A DNA stretch of 64,000 nucleotides from Mesocentrotus franciscanus (GCA_037976565.1 CP137679.1:6927973-6991972); one strand, 5' to 3'; positions 25,349-37,467 are shown, counted from the first letter of the stretch. Translations and numbers: made by a program. Notes: a model not told the origin generated them from the sequence alone.

Positions 25349-26759
25349 ATGGCATAAATATTTAAACTTGAATGTCACATGGCATTAAAACCAAACAACA
25401 ACATCCAGTGATTCTGGAGAAAAGAGGTGATTAAAAATACAAGGAAATCTAAACTTTCTGTAGCTGATTGAAGAAAACAAAAACCCTCTCATAAACAAAC
25501 GTATTATTTGCAGTAATGTCCAAAAAAACATGAGCATATGCAAGTGTAGGCCTGATATGAATGAGCTGTATCGTCTATACCGATACATTAATAATGACTT
25601 TACTTCGGATATCTTTTGCCTTGTGTGATAGTATCACAATATGGTGGATGGTTTAAAGTATAATTCCAGTAAATTTTTTCATTTTCTGAGGACCAGAAGT
25701 CCTTTTGACTGGTATCGATTGATCGATACCGCCCTCAAGGCTCATGGTATACAATTTGTTGTAGAGATTTCATGATTTAGTCTGTGAATTTGTCAAGAAT
25801 TTGCAGGATAAGTCAGGTTAATATTTGTGTCTGTTTCTATGAATCAAAGAATGTAATAGCAAGCAAAGTATGTTTCATATAGCTTAAAATGTTTTTAACA
25901 ATATCTTATTGTAACACCATCCGAGGAAACTTAATTGCTTCCTGTTATTACCAACACGTCTTGAAAACTCTTGATAGGTGGAATCTTTATTGCCCAAGAT
26001 ACAAAACACAGCCTTCTGCAGTCAGTCGGCAGCCCCGAAAAAACACGTCTAGTTTATTCCACAAGTTACAGTCCTCGCGAGCGTGACCTCGATTTGACCT
26101 CAGAAGTCGCGAAAGAAGACTCGTTTTGAAATGCTTGTAGCTCCGTTATGAAATAAGATTTTCAAATGATTGTTTCTGTTTTGTGGAGTTAAAAGTTGAA
26201 ATCACGGAAATATCATCTTTATATTTTCAAAAAAGAGTAAACAAACCATGAAATCAGTAGTTAGAACGATGACTTATTTTCGAAAATTTGAAGTTTGTAT
26301 TTTCGTCTTAAATTCCTCAATATTTTGCGAAGGCCCCAAAGTAGCTTCAAATTATGAAAGGAAATTTATTAAGCTTTCAAAATATGGTAAAATAGTAACT
26401 TGATGACTTTTAGATGGGTCAGCATCCAGCTATAAAAGTACTGATGTCGATTTTACTTTTGGAGGTGAAGTCGCACACAGCGTTCGTGCCTCGGACCGTC
26501 TGTCCGTACAAAATGACGTCATCTTACATTTCGCAAACTTCGTATTTGCCCTTAAAACGTCCTCTTATCCTTACAACTAGGGTATATTCCCATTAAATCG
26601 GTATGGATACGATCACTTCTTAATAATTTGTAATTATATTTACACAAGTGCGATAAGAAGTCGTCATTCCTTGTTCCCAAGTATACTCTGGTCCCATGTG
26701 TTCGATTTCGTGTATGCATTATCTCTGCCCATTGTTCCACGTCCACCTACACGTCGCTC

Positions 26760-27165
26760 ACATTTGTCTCGCACTCTCTCTTTCCCTTTTTTTTTTAAAA
26801 TCTCTCTCTATCTCCCTTCTTATTCATATATATCTTCCCTTTTTATCTCCCACTCTCTCAAGGCCGTGCAGTATAGGGGCAGGGACACTTGCCCCAGAAA
26901 TTTTCAAACCCTTTTGTTTTTTCATTCAAAAATTCAAAAATCGTTCATTTCAATTTTAAAAATGCATTCTTGTCCCCCTCCCTCCCCCCCCAGGAAAAAT
27001 TCCTGCGTGCAGCCTTGCTCTCTCTCTCTCTCTACCAACTTCTCTCCGTCTGTCTGGCTTTCTTTTTAAAAACTGTCTCACTCTCTCAATCTCCCTCTTT
27101 GTACCAACTTCACTCTTTCTGTATGGCTCTCTTTAAAAAAAAAACTTGTCTCTCTCTCTCTTGCT
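26760..27165. repeat. Interrupted CT-rich tract
   Basis: CTCTCT runs at both ends, interrupted at about 26860-27014 by a patch whose ends CAAGGCCGTGCAG and GCGTGCAGCCTTG are inverse complements apart from one or two bases. That patch looks like a small insertion into the microsatellite. Confidence 0.55.
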
Positions 27166-27573
27166 AAATTCTTCTTTTCTCCAAATTACTTGCTTTGAGT
27201 TTTCTTCAGTCAGATGCATGAATTTTCTTAAACTTAAATTAGCTCATACCTACTACATCTGTTAATTGCGTCAAGGCATATCTCATATTTCCATCTTTCC
27301 ACACTTTCAGTAACTGTTAATACAGCGAAACAAACAAAGCCAACAACTTCAGTTACATCTATGTATATTTATTAAGTGTACCAAGTTACATGGCAAGGTC
27401 AATAAAAACTACTTCACAGTGGAAGCTGCTGTGTAGAATGCAAAGACATAACATTTGTACGCAAGTATCTTTAAGTTCCACGTACACCTAAACTTGCGCC
27501 ATGGTACCCTGTAGTACGTGAAATATACAAACATCTCTCTCAAACCTTCTTCTGCATAGCTTGAGAAAAAATA

Positions 27574-28262
27574 TCAACATGTATATTGGTTTAAAAATGA
27601 AGAAGCAGATGAGGTAGAAGCAGTTGAAGAAGAAGCAGACGGCAGAGAAGCGGGTACAGTAGAAAGAGGCATATTTATCTTCTTCTGTTTTTTGCGGTGA
27701 GGTGTCCACAACATCTTGAGTTCCGAAGGAACACACTTGCTAGTACAAGTTGGACATCGCACATGTAGACATTTAATTATTGCAACTTTGACATTCTCTG
27801 ACAATGTCTTCTTTGCGAAGAAAATGAGATGTGGTCCATCACGCAAAAACAGGTCACGGTATGTACAAAAGCTTGAAGGCAGATCAACAAAAGCACAGTT
27901 AGAGAAAGAAGTGGTGAGAGCTAGAATGAAGCTTAAGATTGTAGAAAACACTAGTTTCGTACAAAAGCTGACAATCCCAGCGAGGTAAAATACTTCTCCC
28001 TAGCTGTAAAGTATAAATCTGTGTAGGCACTGCTATCCCAATCCTAGACACTCGTAGACAAATTGTTGGTTCCAACGTGGATAAACATAATTTCAATATC
28101 TTCAGTAGCTACAATATTCCTTCTGATAATATGACCTCAAGGACTATAATGGTACAGCCAGGAACAAAAAAGACTTCACTCTGCAGTTCCAAATTATCCT
28201 GAACGCCACGAAGAATTGAATCCCCATACACATGCACTTTCCCCCAAAGTGAAGACAGGTCT
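27574..28262 (-). pseudogene. Broken SGNH/GDSL-hydrolase-like domain remnant
   Basis: On the minus strand, in order: VYGDSILRG (about 28235-28205, the nucleophile GDS block), then a PGCTI block, then FIHVGTNNLS (about 28090-28055, the block with Gly and Asn typical of the fold), then VFSTILS, then RDLFLRDGPHL (about 27857-27825, the Asp-x-x-His block). The blocks lie in different frames and are broken by stops (for example after NNLSTSV and after AFVRN), so the gene is dead. A CPTC..KC cysteine cluster follows in the last frame, which ends near 27574. Such SGNH domains are common in retrotransposon proteins and transposon-linked genes of marine invertebrates. The parental element is not identified. 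Recognition is by motif order only. Confidence 0.5.
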
Positions 28263-29560
28263 TGGGGATACCTGTAGGCTGTAATGTCATGATATAAAAT
28301 AGAAAGAAAATTAGAAAAATGTTAAAAATTAAATCTTTTTAAAGATTATTCCATGGTTGAGTAAATACAAGTTTTATCAGTATGCTAGAACAGTGCAGGT
28401 TAGGGCAAGTGTGGTACATGATGTACATCTTCGTTGCCATAATAATAATCAACGAAATTGGTTGTGGTAGTTCACGCCAGAAAGACAATGAATACCCCTT
28501 TTATAAAAATAATACAATTGCAAGGTAGTGTAGATTTAGGCCAAATTAGGGAACAAATTTATAGAAAAATAATCTGACCCAATTCTATATTCAGAGAAAG
28601 AAATGATTGATATATTAATTCCTCATTAATTCCTCATAAATTAGCCAGCTCTACCTAACTAAATCTGAGACAAATTCACTAAAAATTCCTCCCAAGATCT
28701 AACGCTACTCGCTAGACTTCTACTTTAATTTTAGCAATGTTACTTCTTGCTATTTTATTTAGTTTTACTATTTCAAGTGAGATACATTTGCATAATATAA
28801 TTAAGGCACAAAACTGCAAAAGAGGCAAAGAGCTGAACTGAAGCAAGACTCGAAAAGTCGAATTCGAATGATTTATTTTTCAGTTACAGAGCAAGACATC
28901 AAATTATACATATGGGACTAGACTCTACAATCAATTCGTGTACGATCAGACAAATTAGAGTCGAAAATTCGTTACGCGAAGGTCACGTGACACTTCATGC
29001 ACAAAGACAACATCGCAAAACAACAATTTTCGAATTTTCATCGACTTTGGATGAAATTTTGATCGCTTTGTTTATTTTGAAGCCAAAACGAGTTTGGTAT
29101 CAGAATTTCGGTCAGAATCTCATCTATTCAAAGAGCTGGAATTTAACGTCATCAGATTTGTAGATGGGTCAGGATCCAGCAAAGTATCAGTGCATGCAAA
29201 ATCAACTTCTTGAAATAGCAGCTTCTTTTATCCTCCGTATCTTTGTCAAATAATGTCAGATTTAGCTCAAAAAAACAAAAAATGATTCGTTATTTATTGG
29301 ACGGCAAGACTTACCCAGTCATGGCTCCGGTTGCGAATCATTTCTGCACAATCGCAGTCGACGTTCGGAGAGTCATATTCTCGTAAAATCTCGTAGTGCG
29401 CGAGACAAGCCGAGAGCTTGTGAGAGACGTAGAATAAAATTGTTCGTTTTGCTCATTAGCATATGCCGCTGCGTACGGACTGTCTGTTGCAATATTGTTT
29501 TGATGTGACGTAGATAGTGACTCGGCTCTTATGAAATAATGTTGTGGTAATTTAGGATGG

Positions 29561-32500
29561 GAAACAAATATGATAGTGACAAAGTATCATGTTTTCCCCA
29601 GAAGGGCTGAATGCCTGAACCTGAAATATCAATTTTGTCAAATTTCTATTACCTTAATACTCTGGATTGCTCAAGTAATTGAGCTATAACTATTAGCAAT
29701 TTGGATGATCTTTGATGTCTGAATTTATATCTGTCGGATACGTGTAGCCAATGATTTGCTATACGCTCCATGATTGTAACCAAAGTGTTGGAATGTATTT
29801 CCTAACAGTGTAGTATGTACATCCGTTGTCTTTCTTTCTGCTAGGTACAGAATGCCATGTATTTCTCTTGAAATCTGATTTAATATCCTGGCTCCAAAAC
29901 AATATGACACTCCACAGTCAATGAACATGGGCTGGAGAGGATGACATGCATTTCTTTTCAAATCTAGCCTGTTTGAGGACCATGGAAATTGCAATTCAAT
30001 GACTTGGCTCTAAAACAATGTGATAGAAAGTATTTGAGCATGGAATAGAGAGGATGATATATTGTATTTCTCTTGGACTCATAGTTGATCATGGTCCAAA
30101 CCATCATGGCAATTGGTCCTCCACGGATGCAGAGAATGAAAGAAGCCACTTCCTGGTGTGCATGAGCCGAAGAAGAAAAGGAAGTGATGTCAAGTGACAC
30201 TATGTCAGGATATGAGAATGGATGATGGGCGTAGACATGGGATGTGGGGGCTACCCCCGTAATGTGGGATACATTTTATATATCTTTCTTTTTAAATCAA
30301 GTCCCCCACCCCGTCTGATTTATACTAGTGACAGATACAACTCAAAGTGCATGTGGCTTATGAAAGGGGGTAAGGCATTTATCAAACTGTGCATTAATGC
30401 CTGTAGGCACACACTTTGCTCATTTTCAGCAACTGGAGTTGTGAGACATTTAATAAAGCAACATCCGCCCCCATGTATTTATGCCACATAGTCTCTGATT
30501 CTGTGGTATATGTAAGGGACAGGGGGTCGAATAACCCTATTTTCTATAAAGCAAATTAATGCCCATGATGGGCCCATGGGCACTTTGCTAATTTTTCTCT
30601 CCCCCCCCCTCCTGCTGAAAATCATTTTGCAGCACCTCAAGTAGCATAATACAGTGACCCTCCTGCTCCTTCTAAAGCCAAGGCTGAGCCCGTCATTACA
30701 AGAAAGTCCAGTTACTTTGAAGCTTATATTTGCAACAAGTTCAGTTCAGCTTAACCCCCTCGTGGGATTTATCCCCTAAATAGTTATTATATTACATCAC
30801 TTGGACCAACAATATGACCCTAAAAAGGACACCTACGCCTCAAAAACCAACAACAGGAACCGTTTGTGTTGTGCTTTGCAGGAATTCACAGATACAAAGG
30901 CTAATTGAAGAAAAAAATGGTAGCTATCAATGCATCCTGTTATAAGTCATAAAAACCAGAGGGTTTTCCTGAAATTTTGAACAGATTCACAGCAGCAGCA
31001 GCCAAGCTAACTACCTACAAGCTAACATTGTGTGTACCAACTGTAGCTATTCATTGCATACAGGGATCTAGCATTTGACAGAGACATATGTGGGAGAGTT
31101 GGTGCAGACAGAAGTCAAGTCCAGAGATATGAGTTATTGGAATTCATTTGGTGATGATTCTTGCATATATCATTCAGAGAAAGCTTATGTCTACTTGAGA
31201 GTTGCCTTACTCTACCATCAATCATCCATTATTCTCATATTTTGTTATGCAGAAGATTAAAGGAGGATTAGGTCCATGGCATAGATGAATTTGATGTTGT
31301 TTCCAGTCGTTCAATTGGATGTATCATAACGAGAAGTTCTTGAGCAAAAGATAGAGAAGAAAATAAAACATTGTCAGAGGAAAGACTGCGTTACATGTAT
31401 CTGTTTTTATATTGTCAATACTGTTGTTGAATAACTTAATTCATCTGATATGGATTTTAAGTAGTATTTAAAAAAGATTTTTAGTGACCTAGTCTTGAAG
31501 AAAGTCTAGTCAGCAGCTGGCATTCAAGCTACACCTTTATAACTCCAAAGTACAGTGATCGCAGAAAGGCCTAAATTATTAATCACATCGTCATCAATCA
31601 CCCACAAAAACCTTTGCGAAAAGATCTGAAATGTCATCAGTTTTGTTGTGGATATTACTGCATGGTTCATGTAACTTTGCTTGTCATGATGAAATGTTCT
31701 GACGTTCTTTAATGACAGTAAAAATACAACGTCGTTTTTGTTTTCGCTCTGTCGCTAGCAAGGTGGTAGTACTTTCGAGGTTGACGCAAGCGAGTCTTGC
31801 CAACATACCATCTTCGTTGATTCTTCTAGCATTCGAGATGTCAGGTGTCGTTGGGTTCTTGAAGCAAAACGTGACATGTATGACTAGCGAGAATGTTCTA
31901 CCGGATGTCCCAAACTGCCTGAATTGTGATTCCCATCGAAGCCACACCATATTGTTAAATAATTAAGCACAATATGGCCTTTAGCCTGCAGGTAGACGAG
32001 GCCAATTTCATGTACATGGAGTCTAGTACTTGATACATTGTAACGTTATTTACAGTTGCGTGAGTACGACATTACATCGGCTGTGTCAGAATATTATTCT
32101 CTTCAGAAAAATTTGAGGCCAATTTGATGAACGTGGAATCTTGTGCTTGATACATTGTTATGTTAATTAGAAGTGCATAAACAAAACATTATATCAGCTG
32201 CGTCAGAAAATTTGTCTCTTGGAAAATTTCCAAGATGTATCCGATTAGGCAAGGAAGTAAGGATGATTCCTATGTGGTAAGTTTTCTTGTTCACTGTTCT
32301 TATATTGGTTGCACTTTCAGTTTCACAATCATTTTACTTACCGGTATAGTTATTCAGAATGACAAATGTATAGTCAGGATTTATGTGCTATTCTAATGGC
32401 AGGTGTGTATGGTCACCTATGTTTTACAGTAGGCCTATAGGTTTTGTATGTTTTGTGAGTCAAGCATGATCGAGGCATTCAAGTGTGTAAAAGTTATATC

Positions 32501-32778
32501 AATCTGAAAATCAAGATGGAAATCTATACAGTCTGGTCAATATATTCTTAACACATTCATGAAGAATTGAGTAAATTGTACAAATTTCTATTTGTTCTAC
32601 TTATTATTATTTTTTACTATTCAGTGGTTATCTGATGTAACACTATATAAATGTGGAATAACTACCAGTATATACGATGTAGATAGTCTTCAAACTGCAG
32701 TGCATTGTATTTTATAGTTCAATATAATGATATCATGCACATGTATAAACCTAGTAGAACTTAGACACACATTTCATA
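29561..32778. other. AT-rich non-coding stretch
   Basis: No gene recognised. C/G homopolymer patches occur at 30240-30310 and 30600-30612. A CpG-richer patch at 31690-31970 is open on both strands (84 and 88 codons) but matches nothing I know. Confidence 0.5.
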
Positions 32779-32781
32779 TTA

Positions 32782-33439
32782 GACCCCTGTTACACATGCG
32801 TCAGCTTTTAAAGCCGGCTTCGGAGGCGGCCTCATGCCTGCAATTTGAAGCCACCTCGAGATCATCAAACCCCTGTTACACATATCTCGGGCCCGCAATT
32901 TTGTGTCTACACATAGGCCGGCCTCACGTCGCCTTTTCACGAGCTGACGTTGGGGCGCACTCCAGGAAGACAGAAAGAGAAAGTGATAGAATGATAAAAA
33001 CAAAGAATAACATAAGGAAGGACAGAAAGAGAAAGTGATAGAATGATAAAAACAAAGAATGACATTAGAGAACGTGATAGAAGGAAGAAACAAAGAATAA
33101 CATAAGGAAAGACAGAAAGAGAAAGTGATAGAATGATAAAAACAAAGAATAACATAAGAGAAGATGGCAAAGCGCCCGATGTATTATGTTGATATATGAT
33201 GACAGGTCACGTCACTTCCACTTATAAGCCAGCCCGAGTCCACTTTGGTGTTACACCTACTGATTGCGGGACTGAGTCGGACTCGGGCCGGCCTCAAACC
33301 ACATCCAGAGGTGGACTGAGTCCACCTGGCCTCAGTCCGGCCTCAGTCCGGCTTTTCAAAAAAAGTTGATGTTACACATACGTCGAGCCGCCTCCGGGCC
33401 GGCCTCAGTCCACTTTCAGATGTATGTGTAACAGGGGTC
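32782..33439. mobile_element. PIF/Harbinger-like MITE, 658 bp, with TTA target duplication
   Basis: The left end GACCCCTGTTACACATGCGT and the inverse complement of the right end (GACCCCTGTTACACATACAT) match at 18 of 20 positions. Both sides are flanked by TTA (32779-32781 and 33440-33442), the 3-bp target type of PIF/Harbinger elements. The interior is unusually rich in GCCGGCCTC and CAGTCCGGC motifs in both orientations, and holds a 50-bp-period minisatellite. No transposase is present, so it is non-autonomous. Confidence 0.85.
32967..33160. repeat. About 51-bp minisatellite inside the MITE
   Basis: Units built on GACAGAAAGAGAAAGTGATA and GAATGATAAAAACAAAGAAT, three full and one shortened copy. 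Purine-rich. Confidence 0.9.
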
Positions 33440-33968
33440 TTACTTTATTTTCTTAATGCTATATTCTTTTGATGACACTTCCGTGACACTTCTGCGACAT
33501 TTTGAATAATTGTCTGGCTCCAGAACAAAGGGTGATGAGAAATCAATACCCTTTCAAAACAAGAAATGTCTTGATTTATGACATCATTTTGAAGTGTGCT
33601 TTTGAAATGAAGGCCATAAAACAGAGAGGGAATCGAACATGAGCCAAAAGTTGCTATAATAAATCAATGTAATGCTGCAGCCAGCAAGCAGGCGCGCACT
33701 GGCTGTGTTTAGACAAACCGACAATTTTTATTCTCTTTGCACAATCTTTACTCCTTTGTAATCTTTACTCCATTTGAGTTTATTAATGTTTTCAAGATTG
33801 GTACAAATCTCTAGATATCAGGTCATGTACATGTGTAGGCTGACATTGTTGTGTTCTCTTGTGGCACAGAAAGTTAAATGATTAGTACAGTGTACATAAA
33901 AGATGGTCATTTTAATGTAATGTTGGTACCAATATTGATAACAAACTATTGATCATGGCCATATTGAC

Positions 33969-34012
33969 TGATGGTGATTATGATGGTGATGGTTATGATG
34001 ATGATAGTGATA

Positions 34013-34047
<35 letters not shown>

Positions 34048-34096
34048 AGTGGTGATGATAATGAGGATGGTAGTGATAATGGAGATGGTGTTGATG
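33969..34096. repeat. (GAT)n triplet microsatellite
   Basis: GATGAT array, purest at about 34012-34047, with GGT and AAT variants. It gives an Asp-rich or Ser-rich artefact frame. Confidence 0.9.
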
Positions 34097-34632
34097 ACAA
34101 CAGTTGCAATAATAGTTCTTTATTTATGAATATTATTGTATTGATTTCAGTTATGTGTATCAGAGTCATAATTGTCAGCAAAAACAACCTAATATAATAG
34201 CTTATGTATTATAAAAGGAGAGCTTTGGGATTTCCAAATCATTGTACTTGAATTATTTGACTGATTGAACCGACATAGAAACCAACCCATCGGCAACATA
34301 TTTGCCAAGCATATGTTCCCCTACAGCACCTCTGTGTCCTATTACATCTGATCTGCCCTTGGCCAAGCAATGCACTTGAATCTGTTGCATTTTGTATGAG
34401 AGCAAATAATGGATGGCGCTCAGTTATCAGGGGACATGAGAGCCAATTCACACAGCTAGGAATTTAACATGTTTGACTATGGGCTCCGTTCACACAAGAG
34501 GAAAAATTCTATAAAGAACTCATAAAGCTAATTCACAAGAAAATCTGACTATACATGTAGGTGCTTTCACACAAGAAGAAATATTGTAATATGCTTTATC
34601 AAGAAACACATGTAACATACAATATCCAAAGT

Positions 34633-34722
34633 CCTTAGGAAGCGCATAGAGACATTATATCATAATGTAATATGCACTTTACAAGAACGGCATACATTTA
34701 TTATTATTATTATTATTATCTT
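34633..34722 (+). repeat. SINE-like 3' end with ATT tail
   Basis: TAGGAAGCGCATAGAGAC, then TATGCACTTTACAAGAAC, then ATT repeats (34699-34719). This resembles the tails of other SINEs in the window. The upstream part (34480-34600) repeats TTCACACAAGA twice. Confidence 0.4.
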
Positions 34723-34933
34723 TGCCTCTTGCCTTTCCTTTACATGTGAAGTTTTTTTCTTTCTTTTCACAGCAGCTTTAAGCTGTGTCATTTCAGATTG
34801 ACCTAATTATGTTAAAGATGACATTGATATTTATATCATGAAGATTTCATATCTCCAAGTATCATAATTACATAGTGCTAAGGTTTAGAGATTCTAATTT
34901 TACATTTGCCCATTTTGTTTTTCTCTGTTGCAG

Positions 34934-35052
34934 GGTATCCCGAATCGTATGAAAAAGGCTCTGAAACGGACAAAGAGCGTAGGTAAATTTGTAGAACCAC
35001 CACGTCAGCAACCCTTCAGACCTACAAAGGAAGATATAGAGGAATGTGGAAG
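34934..35052 (+). CDS. DAB2IP: Coding exon of a SynGAP/DAB2IP/RASAL2-type RasGAP: basic N-terminal segment
   Basis: Internal exon of 119 nt. It is preceded by a pyrimidine-rich tract ending TTGCAG and followed by the donor GTATGT. Reading opens in phase 0 with GIPNRMKKALKRTKSVGKF and ends ...DIEECG plus the two bases AG, which the C of the 45342 exon completes to Ser. The basic KRTKS stretch resembles the Lys/Arg-rich segment ahead of the PH domain in vertebrate DAB2IP and RASAL2. In that family this segment lies in the N-terminal membrane-associating part of a protein that switches off Ras at the plasma membrane. There is no initiator ATG at the exon start, so at least one more coding exon lies 5'. 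A 15-bp minisatellite begins about 40 bases past the donor. Assignment rests on splice phase, order and motif resemblance. The symbol denotes the family, not a proven one-to-one orthologue. Confidence 0.75.
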
Positions 35053-35093
35053 GTATGTATCTCATGAGGACATTATTATGGTTCTATGTCTCA

Positions 35094-35260
35094 CTGGTCA
35101 CCACTCCCCACTGGTCCTACATCCATTGGTCCTATACGTCCGTTGGTCCTACGTCCACTGGTCCTACGTCCAGTGGTTCTATGTCCATTGGTCCTATGTC
35201 CATTGGTCCTACATCCATTGGTCCTACGTCCATTGGTCCTACATCCATTGGTCCTATGAG
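35094..35260. repeat. 15-bp minisatellite just after the RasGAP exon donor
   Basis: About eleven units of CCATTGGTCCTACGT with A/G and C/T variants. It begins about 40 bases downstream of the donor at 35053. The 15-base period keeps a frame open, giving repetitive artefact peptides. Confidence 0.95.
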
Positions 35261-35424
35261 TTAGGCCAGTAGGACATTTTTTTAAAGTCTTCATTTGCAT
35301 TGACTCCTGTATGTTCAACCTGTCCTTTCCCCTACTGAGTCTCATCATGCAAATGGACGTTATACAACTACGTACATGTCTAATAAAAATAGGACCAATT
35401 GTTTTGGATCAGTGGGATATAGAT

Positions 35425-35625
35425 CTAGTTTGTTTGTTTGTTTGTTTTACCAGACTGCCAAGAAAGCATGTGTAAGTAAACAATCAGGTGACTGATAGCT
35501 TTAAGTCCTTTCCAAGGAACTTGGTAATGAGGATTAATGCCTTACCAAAGGGCACTAGCACATTGACTTGGTTTCGAACCTGGGACCACTGCTCTACCAC
35601 TGAGCCATCGTGCCTCCTGGTTTGT
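35425..35625 (-). mobile_element. tRNA-derived SINE
   Basis: On the minus strand a clear tRNA-like head: A box TGGCTCAGTGGTAGAGC (plus-strand 35591-35607) and B box AGGTTCGAAACC (plus-strand 35570-35581). A body with GTGCCCTTTGGTAAGGC follows, and a tail of four AAAC units (plus-strand TTTG repeats at 35429-35447). The polymerase III boxes are near consensus, so this copy may be fairly young. Confidence 0.9.
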
Positions 35626-35781
35626 AGGACTGAAGAAGGTAGACCGTCCCATGTATCGTTTTTTTTTGTAGTTTCAAGAACATTGTGCTCCACTCTCCTG
35701 TTAATAACAAAGTTATGTTGTACTTGTTTCTTGGTCTATATTAGCTAGATACCATTCCAGGTTTAAAGGGAAGCATGTAAG

Positions 35782-35810
35782 CTGTCCAGAGCCAAAAGGA
35801 TGTTAACTTT
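35782..35810. repeat. Half-site of the hairpin family
   Basis: CTGTCCAGAGCCAAAAGG then ATGTTAAC, with no pairing arm downstream. Confidence 0.45.
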
Positions 35811-36278
35811 TGTGTGGAAGTTGATCTCCTTCAGTCTCTCAGCAGAGGACATGTGAAGCATACTCTCAATGAAAATTTTGACAAAATTTGGGAAATGCCA
35901 AAGCCTTGTAACAGCTCTAACCATGACAGCCCAAAGGGAAACTTGGCATGCCTTGAGGCATCTAGAACTCTAAACATAATTGAGAACAAATATGATTTTT
36001 ATTTATTCTCCCTTTACAGAATTTCCATCCTGATTGCTTAAATCCGCCCATGGTTTTTCAATTAGAAAGAGGCCTTAAAGAATGGAATATTTCTTTGGGA
36101 ATGTTTGTTTTGTAATAAGTCCTCAGGATGAAGAAGTCATGAATGTTTATTGTTTTATTTGTGAGATCATAATCAATTCCACATTGTTTCAGTGTTACCA
36201 TGAATGTTACCATGATAACAAAGGAAACAGAGGAAAACACCAATGACATATGGGTATGGTGGTGGTTTTGTTAGCCAA

Positions 36279-36337
36279 ACAGCTAAAAGTGTGTTAACTC
36301 ATATCCTATAACACAGAGCTAACATCCTTCTGGCTCT
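36279..36337. repeat. Small hairpin of the GCCAGAAGGGCGTTAAC family
   Basis: Left arm CAGCTAAAAGTGTGTTAAC is diverged; right arm GAGCTAACATCCTTCTGGCT. Related half-sites follow at about 36390 (TGTCCTTCTTGCTC) and 36527 (CGCCCTTCTGGCTTTC). Confidence 0.6.
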
Positions 36338-37467
36338 CGTCTCCTGAGAGACATGAGGTGATGACTTGTATCCTCTTAAATGAAGTAATGTCCTTCTTGC
36401 TCTTTTAAACAGATATCTTTATCTTAGAAAATCTGTGGTTGAGTCTTCCTCTTGTAATGCGACATGAACAGTAACATGCATCATGAAATGTTTGTATAGA
36501 CACCAAACTGTCAAGACTTGTATCGCCCTTCTGGCTTTCAAAGTTATCTTCATCTTGAAACCTTCATGATGTTATCTTCCTCGAGTATTATGATATGGAG
36601 ATTCACATGGTTAAAGAAATGTTTAAATTAAAACCAACTGTCCAGAAGTGATTGGTCCAGGGTAGAAGTCCAGAGGTTGAATTGTACCAGGGGTGCAATT
36701 GTTTGTCATTTTAGATTAGCATCGAATCACTGTCATTTGATAGAGGCGGTGTAGACTAAAGTTCTCGAGGCCTCCTCCATTCATACATGGATTTTCAGAA
36801 AGCACCGTTTATGAAGCATATGAAGCTGCATGGGATGTCTTTGCTAAGGGTCACATGTTGTCATTAGCAGTATTAACTGCTTTATTGCAGGCAAAGAACT
36901 TTATTCCTGATTGAATTATATTTCTTCATTGGTATTCAATATTGTGTTACCAGACTGGACAGCCTTGTTGATGAGATGATCTTGATATTTATAATTGTAA
37001 CACTGTCATTATCATTGGAGTTGATGTATCTTTATTCATTTATGATTTTCAAGGGGCCATGGTAGATGTCACATTGAATTTCCAAATTATTGCTCTCATA
37101 GTTGTTTAATCATTTAAAAATATCAAAACATTGGATTTGTACAAACTTAGAGACAGATAAGTATTGCCAACTGGTAAATAACTTAGTATGTAACCTCAGC
37201 TTTTCTTGATAAACTTGATATCAAACTTTAATGCAAAATATTCCAATATTTTCATGGGAAGACGGCTTAACCGCACATCAAACAGTGTACAAATGCCCCT
37301 CCAACGGGAACAAACGGGATTAATTTCAAAATGTCAATTGGGTCTAAATGTGGAGTTCATTACCTAATCAACGATTGAATGATCTTGTTATTTGGTTCAT
37401 AGTAACAGGCCATCAGTATGATCAGTGGCACTGTTTCCCATCTGGTGCTGATTTTACAAGCGCATTA

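Larger units (their letters stand above)
21346..26000. other. AT-rich non-coding stretch
   Basis: No gene recognised. Contains a SINE (minus strand), one small hairpin, a 145-bp MITE and an 86-bp tandem repeat, all listed separately. Confidence 0.55.
26000..29560. other. Composite older repeat region, CpG-containing, around a broken coding remnant
   Basis: Locally more CpG than its surroundings. A motif GATGGGTCAGCATCCAGC at 26414 recurs as GATGGGTCAGGATCCAGC at 29164 in direct orientation, bracketing the SGNH-like pseudogene, which suggests both belong to one decayed element. A CT-rich tract fills 26760-27165. Boundaries are not established. Confidence 0.35.

Noticed and set aside
35537..35621. 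Possible functional tRNA gene on the minus strand
   Set aside because: Good A and B boxes, but no acceptor-stem closure and a SINE body and AAAC tail follow; it is a SINE head.
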